Both the position numbers and the translations under genes were made by a program. DNA of 64,000 nt from Anaspis maculata (taxonomy: Eukaryota; Arthropoda; Insecta; Coleoptera; Scraptiidae). Below the pieces are notes generated by a model. It had not been told where the DNA came from, did not search any database, and saw only the letters and a program-made list of their open reading frames with translations. This document shows positions 15,576 to 27,768 of the stretch, in pieces. Position 1 is the stretch's first letter; every line of letters begins with the position of its first letter. The DNA is taken from positions 44,415,745 through 44,479,744 of the forward strand of contig OX421962.1 in assembly GCA_949128115.1 (NCBI GenBank), given 5' to 3'.

Positions 15576-17088
15576 CGACCTTGTCGCCATGTCGTGTTTC
15601 TATACTTCCGGTGGCGCCGGTTCCTGAGCACGATGGAAACAATTTAAAAAATAATTGCGTCGTAAGTTCAGCTTGTTTCGTAATTATTTTGCATAGGTAC
15701 GTTGATGAAATTTAAATTCAAGAAATTTAAATCAGTGGGTTTCTTCGGATAAACTTTGAATCAACTGGAATTCATCAGGAATAGAATAATAATACCAGTA
15801 AGTCTGCGTGCTAATTAGCTAAAGACGGGGTAGCAGATCTTGATATACAAGCACTTGTAATCTTTCCCCGAGAACTAAATTGCTGAAGTTTTGAATAAGG
15901 TGACACGCCATTCAATATAAAATTTCATTATCGTGTACCAAACGGCCCAGTAGTCCAACGAACTGGATTAAGGGTTAATCTTAAACACAGGTGAATCTCT
16001 TCATTCCAATTTATGATAGCGTAAGAAGTAATTTTCGCCGCCCCGTCCGCGCTCTGCTTCGTATATTTTTCGGGTTGCGCTGCTGCCACCTTAAATAAGT
16101 TAGCAACTCCTTTCGAAACTTCTCGGCAAACTCTCAGTATTTAGAGGCCGCGCTAAGGCGCAGGAGAAAGTGTGCGTAATATGAAATCTGATCATCACCT
16201 TATCCCATAAAGGTCAAAGGCTGTCTATCAGAATTAAGTCAGGGGAGCATCAAGCAAAAAACCGCCATGAACGTAGTCTGCCGAGACCTCGACGACGGAA
16301 AAAAAGGCGAATATGAAAGTGTAGATCAGCACAGGAGAGGATAATTTCATTCCCTTGCAGGCTTTATTATACGCGGAATGTGCAGGAATTCAATAATTTT
16401 CAGAGCGCGAGGTCCGGACCATCATACCATCAACGCTGTGCTTGTTTCAGCGAGGAAGTTTTTATTTTACACTGCGGGGGAGTTTTACCAGGAAGAAGCC
16501 ATGCAATTTTTGTGTACCGCTTGGGATTCTCATTAGGACAGTGATTCAATAGAACCGCGGTAGAACTATTAAATATTTTTGAAATCTCGAGATTGTAGAC
16601 CTCAGCTCATCACTCATTTTAGAGCGTTATCAGATCGTTCAGAGCAATGTTGTCATCCGAGGAAGCTCATGCACAAAAAGTAGTTAGTCACTTTCATTCT
16701 TGCAGTATTTGCAGATTGCAGAGAGAGGTATTATTGATTACAATTAACATTATACGTTCTTCGATCAACCGTGGCCGTGGGTCCGTAGTTGATTAGGCCC
16801 CACACAATCAAGACGAGTTGAAAATTACAACCTTACAGACCATCAAAGCCATACTTTTATCTTTTCATTCATCAACTTCAACTGATCAGAACTCACTCAC
16901 TCACTCACTTACAAGTTCACTGAGCGTGTTGGCAGTTCCAAAAGTAAGCTCGTGAACGACTACGCCACCAGCAATGAATCGCGGTATAGAAAAATGGCGA
17001 CCGGTGGCTGTTACCTACCGCTCGGCAGGCACAAGCGTAACCAACGGTAGCGTAATCGTCAGATTAGTCAGCTTGTTTTGAGTTTTAA
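15576..17088. other. gene-free stretch
   Basis: No coding region is supported. A short (ACTC)n run lies near 16890. CpG content looks slightly higher around 16000-16450, but no promoter or exon can be argued. Confidence 0.4.
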
Positions 17089-17645
17089 GTGCGATTTATA
17101 ACTCGATTTCAATTTTAGTCGCACTTTTAACGAAGTTTAAAGATACAATTTCCTCTTCACGTTTTAAAGCCCGATTTTAATCGCAAGACGCAATCAGGGC
17201 GATTTTAAAGATTTTAAGAAGTTGGTCAATATCCAACTCTGCGATCCGATCCTTACGATTCACCAATGAAAAACAAGATAATATCAAGATTATCGAGAAT
17301 GAACACAGTAGTCTTCTTGATTAGCAATGTTAGGGGATTTTCTGGGGACTTTTAGAAAAATTTTCAGCTGTGGCGCCTTTTTAGTTTGTAGGTACCTGAA
17401 CTGCCCCTGGCTGTTCAAATGGGCTAGTTGTGCCACTGCAGGTGGGTGACACAGTGACACTAGTGACAGGCAATATTCCCCCTAAGTCCCTAAGTTTTCT
17501 CCCTCCATCATGCCTTGCTTCCGACGATGCGATCGTTGCGATCAAGTTATAAATTGACAAGAATATGCTTACGATCGATCCGACTAAAATAAAATTGCGA
17601 TTAAAATTGCGACTAAAATTAAAATCGAGCTATAAATCGCACTTT
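17089..17645. repeat. inverted repeat, 557 bp
   Basis: GTGCGATTTATAACTCGATTT near 17089 mirrors AAATCGAGCTATAAATCGCAC near 17623. The arms continue as TTAGTCGCAC/GTGCGACTAA-type variants. A further satellite pair flanks GCGCAGCATGG / CCAATGCTGCG at 17675-17730. No coding. Confidence 0.65.
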
Positions 17646-18353
17646 AGTCGTCGTTTCAATTATAGTCGTGAGCGCAGCATGGCTTGTTGGCTCTTGGGCG
17701 CATAAGAACCAAAGGCCAATGCTGCGTCCACGACTAAAATTGAAACCGCGGCTAAAATGGGCTGACTAAACCCACCTTATATTTTACCATAGTGCCTGAT
17801 AAAAGCGCCCATTTGTTACCAGCTGGCAGCCCTAACATGACAGTTAACTATAGAGATCTGACACGACGTAGGATGCAATAATAAAGTTGAGTGAAAATGC
17901 AGCAGTCAGTCAGACAGCAAAAGAAACAATAGTATTGTATCTCTTACTGCAAGATTTTTTAAAGACATTGAACAAGATTGTTGGTGGCGCGTTCCGGTTG
18001 GAGTCACTAGCAAAAAATACAGTGATTTTCAATATCTATAGCTATAGACCCGAAGCATCATGCAGGACTAATTTTTGACACGTGGTATAAGAAGTACGAA
18101 AATCTTCTCACAGCATTGACAGGTTTTGGAGGACTCCGATTTCTTTACCGCAGTCTTCGATTTTTTTTTCCACCCACTCACAGCTACTCCTTGAACTTCG
18201 TGAAGTTGCCTTTGAAGCTGGACTCCATTTAGACGACGATTTCTGAAAGCTGTGGGCACCATCACCATCAACGACGGCGTTGAATTGGAAAAATAAGCGT
18301 TGCGGAATCAATCCCTGTGGATTTATTCCTTGACAGAATCTCACCATTTAGGT

Positions 18354-18474
18354 TAGGTCTTTGGTTTAAGCTCATTGGCATTTCCAAAATCAAAAAATAA
18401 TTTTTTGAATTTTTTGCAGAATAACTTTTTGAATTTTTGGATTTTGGAAATGCCAATAGGCTGAAACCAAAGTA
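18354..18474. repeat. short foldback, 121 bp
   Basis: Left arm CTTTGGTTTAAGCTCATTGGCATTTCCAAAATC and right arm GATTTTGGAAATGCCAATAGGCTGAAACCAAAG are complementary with few mismatches and an AT-rich loop. Confidence 0.75.
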
Positions 18475-19656
18475 CATCCTTGTAGCTTTCGAAAGAGACC
18501 TAAATTGTGAAATTCTTTTGCCTTATAAGTGACAGTTACTAAGGACAACGCGGAAATTTCTCCACGGTAAGTCGAAAAAAGACATGGAAGAGTATTTTTC
18601 ACTTCTTTCATTCCGATGAATATTTCCTAAGAAGACCAAAGGATACTTTGGACCAGTTAGTTGATTTTTGAGACAATGGGGTCCTTGCACAAATTTTCAA
18701 AATCAGAAATTTCTATGCAGGAACATGCGCCATGCACCTAGTATATAGTCATATAGTTCGAGGAAAAAATTAATTTTTTTTTGAGCTTTTTATTAAAAAA
18801 GTAAAGTTTCCAATAATTTGAATTTATTTTCGCGCCTATAAACAGCCATGACGTCAGACATGCTGGTAGCTGTACATGCTGGGGATATTTTGGGCATATT
18901 TAGAACGACAGCGCAGACGTGTTGTTTCTGCACCAGACTGACTTGGCACTTCTATGCCACTTTTTTTTTTGTCACTGTCAGCTGATATGATTGTCACTTT
19001 TGAGCTCCCTCGCGCAGCTAGATTTGCAACATGCCTTCCAGAGTTGTTGACCTCAATCGGTGTTGCTTTATGAGTTGGTGGCCAAACGATTCAACTTCCA
19101 CACCTGATAAGGGTTTCATTTGAATGCCCCAAGATTCACCACGAAGACAACGTTGGCTCGAAGTGCTAAAACGCCAAGATCTGTCGCCTTCACCACTTTT
19201 GCCTTTGTGAGGATCATCAAAATCAAGCTGTAGGTACATATCCAACGACGGAGTTCGCTGTCTCTACCAGCTCTAGAAATACCAAAAATTACAGAATAGA
19301 TCCAAATCGATTTTACTTAGGCGCCTTCCAGCGGCAACTGATTTCAAAACTACTTATGATGAGCTCCGAGACCAGTCCATTACTAATCCACCGATCATGA
19401 CTCTGTTGAGGTCGATCAAATCTTGTTATCTCATATATCTGCTCATCTGAAAAGCGGCTAATGATATCAAAGAAATCGAACATCTACCTGTGTGAGCTTC
19501 GCTGTGAGTTTTGACTCTTCTTCTGCTGCTTTAAATTTTTTGTTCTTCGCGAAGAACTCTTCCACCATCACGAAATTAACCATCGGCAATGGCAAATGGT
19601 CGGATTCCGCCTGAACAGAACCTTTCTCCATCGTCATCCTATTTTACACAACACAG
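18475..19656. other. gene-free stretch
   Basis: No gene is supported. Open frames here are short and lack recognisable domains. Confidence 0.4.
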
Positions 19657-19806
19657 TAGCCGCTTTCTTTCGGTCAGGATCACAGATCATGATCCGAAAA
19701 TCCGCTCACGGGGTTGGTTGGCTGTGTCACGTGCAACCAATCCAACCAATCCAGTCAGCGGATTTCCGAATCATGATCCGTGATCCTGACCGAAAGAAAG
19801 CAGCTA
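19657..19806. repeat. 150-bp foldback MITE
   Basis: Ends TAGCCGCTTTCTTTCGGTCA and its complement, then AGGATCACAGATCATGATCC mirrored by GGATCATGATTCGG-type text. The two overlapping short ORFs across it are by-products of the hairpin. Confidence 0.85.
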
Positions 19807-20200
19807 GTGATTACCGGCTTTCCAATTTTGCGGCTTGACGTTTCGTTTGGCGACTGCTGTCATGCTGCTGTCTCGCATTTAAGTTAATGAGATGTGCGTT
19901 TCACTTAATTTAAAGTCGATGAATTTGAAGGATTTTCAAGACAAATAGTCAAACCCTGTTCTATTACTTATAAAATTTTCATAATGAGGTGAAATGGCAT
20001 TTTCACACATTTTACACATTGAGAATTGTGAAGTAAATTAAAGCTTCTATACTTCCTTAAACCGCTGTAGAGGAGGGCGTAAACTCATGCATTTGTGAAA
20101 AATGTAAGGATGTTGCCTACACTCAATTTTTTTGAACTTTAATTGAAAATTTAAACAAAAATACAAAGGTATATCACAATTAAGATAGAACATATTATCA

Positions 20201-20347
20201 ACCTCGGGTTCCACCAAACTTTTATCAACGCGATAACTTTATCACTCTGATAGTAACTAAGCAACTGGTCATCCTATTGGCTGGTGCATAGCAACTATCA
20301 GCGTGATAGATTTAATCTGCTCTTAAAATTCTGGTGGAACCCGAGGT
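20201..20347. repeat. 147-bp foldback MITE (ACCTCGGGTTCCACCA)
   Basis: Starts ACCTCGGGTTCCACCA and ends TGGTGGAACCCGAGGT, a perfect 16-bp terminal pair. The interior GCGATAACTTTATC / TATCAGCGTGATA pairs imperfectly. No unambiguous target duplication was found. Confidence 0.85.
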
Positions 20348-21464
20348 ATGTGATTCAAGGGCATTCTATTGGGGTGGGAAAAAATTTCATGCAAGGACCC
20401 TATTATAATCCAGGCCCTAGCAGTACTTCTGTAGGAAAAACGGTGTAATCAAAATTTTTTGTCTGGAATCGTTAGAGGATCTTCCCAGGACAAATAATCA
20501 CTCGGGTGCTTTCGCGATTTCTGGTACATTTTCCAGCAATATCGCATCAAAGTTGGCGGCTGGTCAATTCTTCAGTTCGCTGATATTTCTTGGAGTTTTT
20601 GCGATTTTTTCCAAATAAAAGTACTAATCCACCCAAAAAAACAATTCCGGATTGAATGGTGCTGTCAGATTTTGAGTACTCACGTTATACCGGGTGAAAA
20701 AAAAATAAAACGAGTTTATTAATTTTTTTCCAACTTTTTAGTTTCTTGGCCGATTTTCACAAACTTTATGTCAAAAGCTCGCTGACTGAATTGTCTACTC
20801 AAATCAATTGTCAATATAGCCAAATTATCAAAAATCAAGATGGCGGCGGCGAACCCAAATAAAAATGTCCGTATTTCGAGAATTATTTTTTTATTTCTAA
20901 ACTTCGTAAAGAACGACGCTGATGGTGGATTCTGGAAGATTCAGCTTTCTTCTGCAATTTGGGACTAGATTTACTTGATTCGCACATTCCACTGTGAAAA
21001 TATAGTGAATTAAAGGAAGGTCCACTTGTAATTTTTTCCAAATTCACAATAAATCAGCAGTTTGAAAACCTCCCGCGAATCCTTATTTCTGAAGCAATTT
21101 CTACACACTTGGTAGTGATCGTAAGCTGTGTGCATAGGCTACAAATACCGTGTTGGTGCATGGCCGAAGTTCCGAAATTTTAGACGATAGATGACGTAAA
21201 TGGTCGAGGTGCGCATGTCAAATATCGAATATTCTACTTTTTGTTCTCACATGTTCTGAACGAAATTTCTATAAATGGTTGGCTTAATGGTCAGCTGGAT
21301 AAACACGCAACGAGAGTCTAATGTTGAAAGAGTCGAAATGTGAAATTTTCAAATAGACGACTTTACTTCTTTGGAGAAAATAAAACGGTTCTATCCGTTG
21401 GTCCAGGAGTTTTAGCTGTTGAATTGCAAATAGCGAACAAAAATGAAAGCCAGCTGGATTTTTG

Positions 21465-21472
21465 TATATAAG
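21465..21472 (+). promoter_or_regulatory. TATA box, left palindrome arm
   Basis: TATATAAG is followed by GCTCAGTTAAG. A start about 30 bp downstream would fall at CAACATAGTC. It lies about 115 bp before the ORF at 21583 and is duplicated in mirror image at 22754-22761. Inferred from motif only. Confidence 0.4.
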
Positions 21473-21582
21473 CTCAGTTAAGCATGTAGTTCAACATAGT
21501 CAAAGTTCTCAAGAATCCGGTGTGAGCTTCGGCCGTTGTGGCCTCGAGAAGAACTTGAGGATCAGTTTTTTGCGTCTATCTC

Positions 21583-21867
21583 GTGAACAATGGCACTTGG
21601 GAAGAACGTGCTTGGGAAGAAATTGTTGAAAATTTTATTGTCTATAAGAAAGGTCCTCACACGTTTCATCGTCAGTCCACTCTTTCTTTGTCAAAACACA
21701 AGAAAATTAAAATAATCCAGATGCTCGATGCTGAAGACTGTATGGACCTTGAGTTCTATGATGGCAAAGTGCCACCTCGTAGAGGTGTTGGTTGGTCCAC
21801 TATTTCTTGTATGAAACTTGAAGCCATCAATACGAACTATGCCGGCGGCATATACAGGGTGAAATAA
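21583..21867 (+). CDS. hypothetical protein, left-arm copy
   Basis: This is a 94-residue open frame with a GTG, not ATG, at its left edge. An in-frame TGA lies a few codons upstream, so a real product would need splicing or a start elsewhere. The protein begins with an acidic, Trp/Glu-rich stretch (WEERAWEEIVENF), then a basic KHKKIKI patch, then DLEFYDGKVPPRRG, and ends in YAGGIYRVK where the frame runs into the TACAGGGTGAAA repeat word. No family was recognised and no membrane segment is visible. The mirror copy in the other arm keeps the frame open despite a 6-bp (two-codon) indel, which is mildly suggestive of coding, but arm homogenisation explains it equally well. Confidence 0.25.
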   Translation: MNNGTWEERAWEEIVENFIVYKKGPHTFHRQSTLSLSKHKKIKIIQMLDAEDCMDLEFYDGKVPPRRGVGWSTISCMKLEAINTNYAGGIYRVK

Positions 21868-22373
21868 AAATAAAATGTTGAACATTTGTTCCTCAAGAAC
21901 CAAAATAGGCGAGGACATGTAAATCGCCATAAATAATTCTGATTTTATGGTCATGAAGTCGTCGTAAACTTGATTCAGATATCTTGAGCCGTTCTTAAAA
22001 AATCTTCAAAAGACTGAAGTTGTTACCGAAAAAAAGTTTTCGTCTACTCATCAGAAAAAAAATGACTGTGTTTTTTCTTAAAGTAGTTGGCCTAGAAAGT
22101 GTTTTTCACTATTATTTCATTTTAAATGTAATTTATCATTGTTTTGATTCAAAACATCAAGTCTCGATTCAATATCTGAAGAGTCACTGATCGACGGAAA
22201 ACTAGTTTTTTTTCGTAACGACTTCAGTCTTCTGAAGATATGTCAGAAACGGCTCAACATATTTGATCCAAGTTTACGACGACTTCATGACCATGAAATC
22301 AGAATTATTTATGGCGATTTACATGTCTTCACCTATTGTGGTTCTTGAGGAACAAATGTTCAACATTTTATTT

Positions 22374-22664
22374 TTATTTCACCCTGTATATGCCGCCGGC
22401 ATAGTTCGTATTGATGGCTTCAAGTTTCATACAAGAAATAGTGGACCAACCAACACCAACACCTCTACGAGGTGGCACTTTGCCATCATAGAACTCAAGG
22501 TCCATACAGTCTTCAGCATCGAGCATCTGGATTATTTTAATTTTCTTGTGTTTTGACAAAGAAAGAGTAGACTGACGATGAAACGTGTAAGGATCTTTCT
22601 TATAGACAATAAAATTTTCAACAATTTCTTCCCAAGCACGTTCTTCCCAAGTGCCATTGTTCAC
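22374..22664 (-). CDS. hypothetical protein, right-arm mirror copy
   Basis: This is a 96-residue frame nearly identical to the left-arm ORF and convergent with it. It differs by Gly-to-Asp and His-to-Tyr changes near residue 25 and by an extra Val-Gly pair after PPRRGVG. The same caveats apply: GTG at the edge, no ATG, and a C-terminus inside repeat sequence. The opposing orientation means transcription of both arms would give complementary RNA. Function unknown. Confidence 0.25.
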   Translation of the reverse strand: MNNGTWEERAWEEIVENFIVYKKDPYTFHRQSTLSLSKHKKIKIIQMLDAEDCMDLEFYDGKVPPRRGVGVGWSTISCMKLEAINTNYAGGIYRVK

Positions 22665-22753
22665 GAGATAGACGCGAAAAACTGATCCTCAGGCCGAAGC
22701 TCACACCGGATTCTTGAGAACTTTGACTATGTTGAACTACATCCTTAACTGAG

Positions 22754-22761
22754 CTTATATA
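22754..22761 (-). promoter_or_regulatory. TATA box, right palindrome arm
   Basis: On the minus strand this is TATATAAG, the mirror of 21465-21472, positioned the same way relative to the right-arm ORF. Motif evidence only. Confidence 0.35.
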
Positions 22762-24711
22762 CAAAAATCCAGCTGGCTTTCATTTTTGTTCGCTATTTGC
22801 AATTCAACAGCTAAAATTCCTGGACCAACGGATAGAACCGTTTTATTTTCTCCAAAGAAGTAAAGTCGTCTATTTGAAAATTTCACATTTCGACTCTTTC
22901 AACATTTGTCTCTCGTTGCGTGTTTATCCAGCTGACCATTAAGCCAATCATTCATAGAAATTTCGTTCAGAACATGTGAGAACAAAAAGTAGAATATTCG
23001 ATATTTGACATGCGCACCTCGACCATTTACGTCATCTATCGTCTAAAATTTCGGAACTTCGGCCATGCACCAACACGGTATTTGTAGCCTATGCACACAG
23101 CTTACGATCACTACCAAGTGTGTAGAAATTGCTTCAGAAATAAGGATTCGCGGGAGGTTTTCAAACTGCTGATTTATTGTGAATTTGGAAAAAATTACAA
23201 GTGGACCTTCCTTTAATTCACTATATTTTCACAGTGGAATGTGCGAATCAAGTAAATCTAGTCCCAAATTGCAGAAGAAAGCTGAATCTTCCAGAATCCA
23301 CCATCAGCGTCGTTCTTTACGAAGTTTAGAAATAAAAAAATAATTCTCGAAATACGGACATTTTTATTTGGGTTCGCCGCCGCCATCTTGATTTTTGATA
23401 ATTTGGCTATATTGACAATTGATTTGAGTAGACAATTCAGTCAGCGAGCTTTTGACATAAAGTTTGTGAAAATCGGCCAAGAAACTAAAAAGTTGGAAAA
23501 AAATTAATAAACTCGTTTTATTTTTTTTTCACCCGGTATAACGTGAGTACTCAAAATCTGACAGCACCATTCAATCCGGAATTGTTTTTTTGGGTGGATT
23601 AGTACTTTTATTTGGAAAAAATCGCAAAAACTCCAAGAAATATCAGCGAACTGAAGAATTGACCAGCCGCCAACTTTGATGCGATATTGCTGGAAAATGT
23701 ACCAGAAATCGCGAAAGCACCCGAGTGATTATTTGTCCTGGGATGATCCTCTAACGATTCCAAAAAGGAAATTTTGATTACATCGTTTTTCCTACAGAAG
23801 TACTGCTAGGGACAGGACTATTATTGAAGGCCAGAATGTAATGTTCCAGCTTCAACATAAACCCCGTATTTCAAAAAATCAGTCGGCAAAATTGAATAAA
23901 AAAATTGACAAAGCATCAGAATCAAAACATTGTATTTAACAGACATGAGGAGGGAACCCGTACCTGTACAAAACACCGCGTCAAGCGGATGATATCCTAA
24001 GAAGTCAGCTGCTCCCGCGTAGAAGTATTTTTAGCGCATTTTCCATCTTGATGAAAATCGCTATTGCAACCGCTTTGTCCGTCCGTCCGTCCGTTCCTTG
24101 AACTCTTCCCAAACTAGACGCCCTAGCTTTCTAATTTTTTCGCTGTTACATAGCTGCCACTCCCAAAGAAGGGCTAGGCTATATTGAATGTCCATATTGC
24201 GCCGCCAACATAGAGAAAACCGCCCCCGATAAACTTGAAATAACATGATATTGCAATTTCTCTCAGACTTACTGCTCTGGTGTTCTCATTTTATGAATAA
24301 TACATAGTTGCCACTTATAAACGTAAGCCCAGAAACATTCCGCCTTCAATATGCGCCGCCGATATGGAAAAATTGCTAAAAACCGCCCCCAATCACTTTA
24401 AAATGAAAAACATAAACTCGAAGACATAGCGATCTAATTCTTTCGGTATATGAACAGCTGACTGGAGATGGAAAAGGATAGGCTACTTTTGGTTAGTCGC
24501 CGCCCCCAGATTCCGCCCCCAAACGACAAATAGTGCAACTTTCACAATTTTACTGATTGAGATGTTCTTTCAAACATTTAGAAAATGCCAACTCAAATTG
24601 TGCAACATTTGCTCAGCCGAACGCTGCCGCTCCCACACGCCGCCCCCAAAGCAAGAGATGAATGTAAAACATGAACCTGAAGACATAGCGATCTAATTCT
24701 TTCGCTATATA

Positions 24712-27700
24712 CAGGGTGGTCCTCGTTTTATGTCATTAAATTCAAGGATCAATAGAAAATGAAAAATGAAGGGGACTTTCTTCAGAAAACATATTTGAGA
24801 AATGCCTAATAACAGAGATACAGCCCTTCAAAGTTAAAAATAAATAATCGGTTTTTTCGCATAACTTTTGAACCGTTCAACCGATTTAATTCAAAATAGA
24901 ACCAAAGGTTTATTGAAGTTATCCCTGTCGAACAATCATAACATGTTCCATAAAAAAGTTCCAGGAGCGTAGATATCAGGAGGTGTTCCAATTCCCCCCT
25001 CCCCCTATTTCTCACCCACCAGTTATTTTTGGAAACTGTTCATAATTTTGAATTCTACGTTCAATTTAGAAGGAAAAGTCACTCTTGCAAAATTTTGATT
25101 AGAGGCTTCGTTTAGGAGATATTTGAGTTTTAGTGCGGGCGCTAAAAGCCAAAATCGGGATGAACCTTGCAAATGGTGATGAAAGCATAAAATTTGGTAC
25201 ACGTACTCAGAATGAGCCCCTCTTTCATATAAGAGGTGGAGCCACGCCGAATTTTCACCGGAAGAGGGCTCGGGGGGCTCCTGAAAGTTGAAGGTGCTAG
25301 GACTCCCACTAAACGGCTTATCAGTTCGTTTTGACAATTAAAAAGGAAACTTATGAATATCTTGTGAACATTGACGGCGTTTATCGTATTGTACCGGGAA
25401 TTTTTCATTATGAAAACAAATAAGTTCTTCGGCAGAACACACAAATTGGTTTTATTTTCTTTTCATCTACAAAGAATTATTAAGGAGATGTGCAACACGT
25501 TGATTCCCACAAATTCGTATCCTCTAAATTCGTTTGTAAAGTCAAAATTTTGATGGTGTATCTTCTTGAAGAGGGGCATTCCAAAGAGTAAGCTATTTTC
25601 AACACTAAGTTCAAACAGAATTTTTCCAATGTTCTGAATCGAAATTACTGAATTCCTTCCAGCAATGCATACCCTGAACCCTTCTTTGGAAGTACCCCGT
25701 GCGATTGAACGTGAAGTAAGTCCTGAAACAGTATCAGAATTTTTCTTCTGTGATGCTACTATCCACTCTCGACCGGGGCAATTAGGTTCCTACACAGCAT
25801 GCGCGGAGTGTATACACGTTATTTCAATATTATGACACAATTTCAATCATGAAAAATTTGACTGAACCGAGAAAATACCCTGCATCGTGTATACACTCCG
25901 CGCATGCTGTGTAGGAACCTAATTGCCCCGGTCGAGAGTGGATAGTAGCATCACAGAAGAAAAATTCTGATACTGTTTCAGAACTTACTCCACGTTCAAT
26001 CGCACGCGGTACTTCCAAAGAAGGGTTCAGGGTATGCATTGCTGAAGGAATTCAGTAATTTCGATTCAGAACATTGAAAAAATTCTGTTTGAACAAAGTG
26101 TTGAAAATAGCTTACTCTTTGGAATGCCCCTCTTCAAGAAGATATACCATCAAAATTTTGACTTCACAAACGAATTCAGAGGATACTAATTTGTAGGAAA
26201 CAACATGTTGCACATCTCCTTATTGATTCTTTGTAGGTGAAAATAAAATAAAACCAATTTGTGTGTTCTGCCGAAGAACTTATTTTTTTTCATCATGAAA
26301 AATTTCCGGGACAAGGCGATAAACGTCGTCAATTTTTACGATTTATTCATGAGTTTCCTTTTTAATTGATAAAACGAGCTGATGAGCGGTTTGGTGGAAG
26401 CCCTAGCACCTTAAACTTTCAGGAGCCCCCCGACCCCCCTTCCGGTGAAAATTCGGCGTGGCTCCACCTCTTATACAGGGTGTTTCAGGGATGATAGCAA
26501 AAAATTCCACTGTGGGTAGATCTCGTCAGAATATGACGAAAACCTATATACCATTTTGCAAAGTTCGGCCTGATGACAAAGATACAGCCCTCCAAATTTC
26601 ACTTTTTTCGGATTTCAAAAATTTTTAGCTCAAGAACGTTTCGACAAATTCAGCTTTAATTCAGCATAACCTGGTTTGTCATTATTATCTAATAACCTGC
26701 CAGATTTGGGAAGAATCCGATCAGTGGCGTACAAGTAATGAGGGGTCACCTCAAGTCAACTTTTCTTCGGATGCTTCTAAATTATTGACCCTCATAACTT
26801 CTACACCACTGGTTGGATTCTTCCCAAATTTGGCAAGTTGATAGATAATCATGACAAACCAGCTTTCGCTTAATAAAAGCTAAATTTGTCGAATCGTTCC
26901 TGAGTTACAAATTTTCGAAATCCGAAAAAAGTGAACTTTGGAGGGCTGTATCTTCGTTGTTACACCGAACTTTGCAAAATGGTATATAGGTTTTCGTCAT
27001 AGTTTGACGTGATCTACCCACAGTTAAATTTTTTGCTATCATCCCTGAAACACCCTGTATAAGAGAGGTGCTCATTTTGAGTATGTGTACCGAATTTCAT
27101 GCTTTCATCACCATTTGCAAGGTTAATTCACCTAGTGCCCCCACTATTTGAAACTTTGGAAAACATCCCGAAATCGCCACTTTCCAGAACCCAAATTGTT
27201 TTTTTCCTGAAAATTTCCCGTGTTTTGGAAAAAATGGTGGTTTATCAACTTAGAAATTCTAGAAAACCTATTTCAGCTGAGAAATCATGAGTTTCTTTGG
27301 ATTTTAATTTTTAGACCTTTGAAAGTGGCGATTTCGGGATGTTTCCCCAAACAAACCCAAATATCTCCTAAACGAAGCCTCTAATCAAAATTTTGCAACA
27401 GTGATTTTTTCTTCAAAATTGAACGTAGAATTCAAAATTATGAACAGTTTCCAAAAATAACTAGGGGGGTGAAAAATGGGGGAAAAGTAGGGTCACCCCC
27501 TAATGTCTAAGCCCCTGAAACTTTTTTATGGAACATGTTATGATCGTTCGACAGGGGATAATTTCAGTGAACCTTTGGTTTTATTTATAATCAAATCGGT
27601 TGAACGGTTCAAAAGTTATGCGGAAAAAACGATTATTTATTTCCAACTTTGAAGGGCTGTATCTCTGTTATTAGGCATTTCTCAATCATGTTTTCTCGAG

Positions 27701-27768
27701 AAAGTCCCCTTCATTTTTTAATATCTATCGATCCTTGAATTTAATGACATAAAAGTCGGACCACCCTG
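24712..27768. mobile_element. TA-flanked 3.06-kb CAGGGTGG palindrome
   Basis: Begins CAGGGTGGTCCTCGTTTTAT and ends with CGGACCACCCTG, with TA at 24710-24711 and 27769-27770. The left arm reaches about 25813. The centre holds GTGTATACACTCCGCGCATG text on both sides. The right arm runs to 27768 and contains a nested foldback (26476-27057) plus about 215 bp without a left-arm counterpart (27126-27340). Insertion into the 262-bp array confirms the TA target duplication. TA duplication fits a Tc1/mariner-type mobilisation. No transposase is encoded. Confidence 0.85.
26476..27057. mobile_element. nested CAGGGTGTTTCAGGGATGAT foldback, 582 bp
   Basis: Ends CAGGGTGTTTCAGGGATGAT and its complement, flanked by TA (26474-26475, 27058-27059). 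It interrupts the right arm of the larger palindrome. The left arm preserves the uninterrupted site (CATATAAGAGGTGGAG near 25230). A relative with the same ends lies at 62025-62873. Confidence 0.85.

Larger units (their letters stand above)
20400..23826. mobile_element. 3.4-kb palindromic element with mirrored ORFs
   Basis: The arms run from about 20411 to 22042 and back from about 22196 to 23816. Ends read CCTAGCAGTACTTCTGTAGG and its complement. The arms are nearly identical over about 1.6 kb, with small indels such as 22 bp near 21530-21560. The loop is about 150 bp. Inside each arm lie an outer ACCGGGTGAAAA word and an inner TACAGGGTGAAAT word, a TATA box and a short ORF. No transposase motif was recognised. 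The high arm identity implies recent formation or gene conversion. Confidence 0.85.

Noticed and set aside
16000..16450. Possible exon or CpG promoter around 16.0-16.4 kb
   Set aside because: Slight CpG increase only; no defensible frame, splice site or motif.
25023..25444. Overlapping 100-codon ORFs in the left arm of the 24.7-kb palindrome
   Set aside because: They are arm sequence of a foldback, their mirror copies are broken, and no domain is visible.
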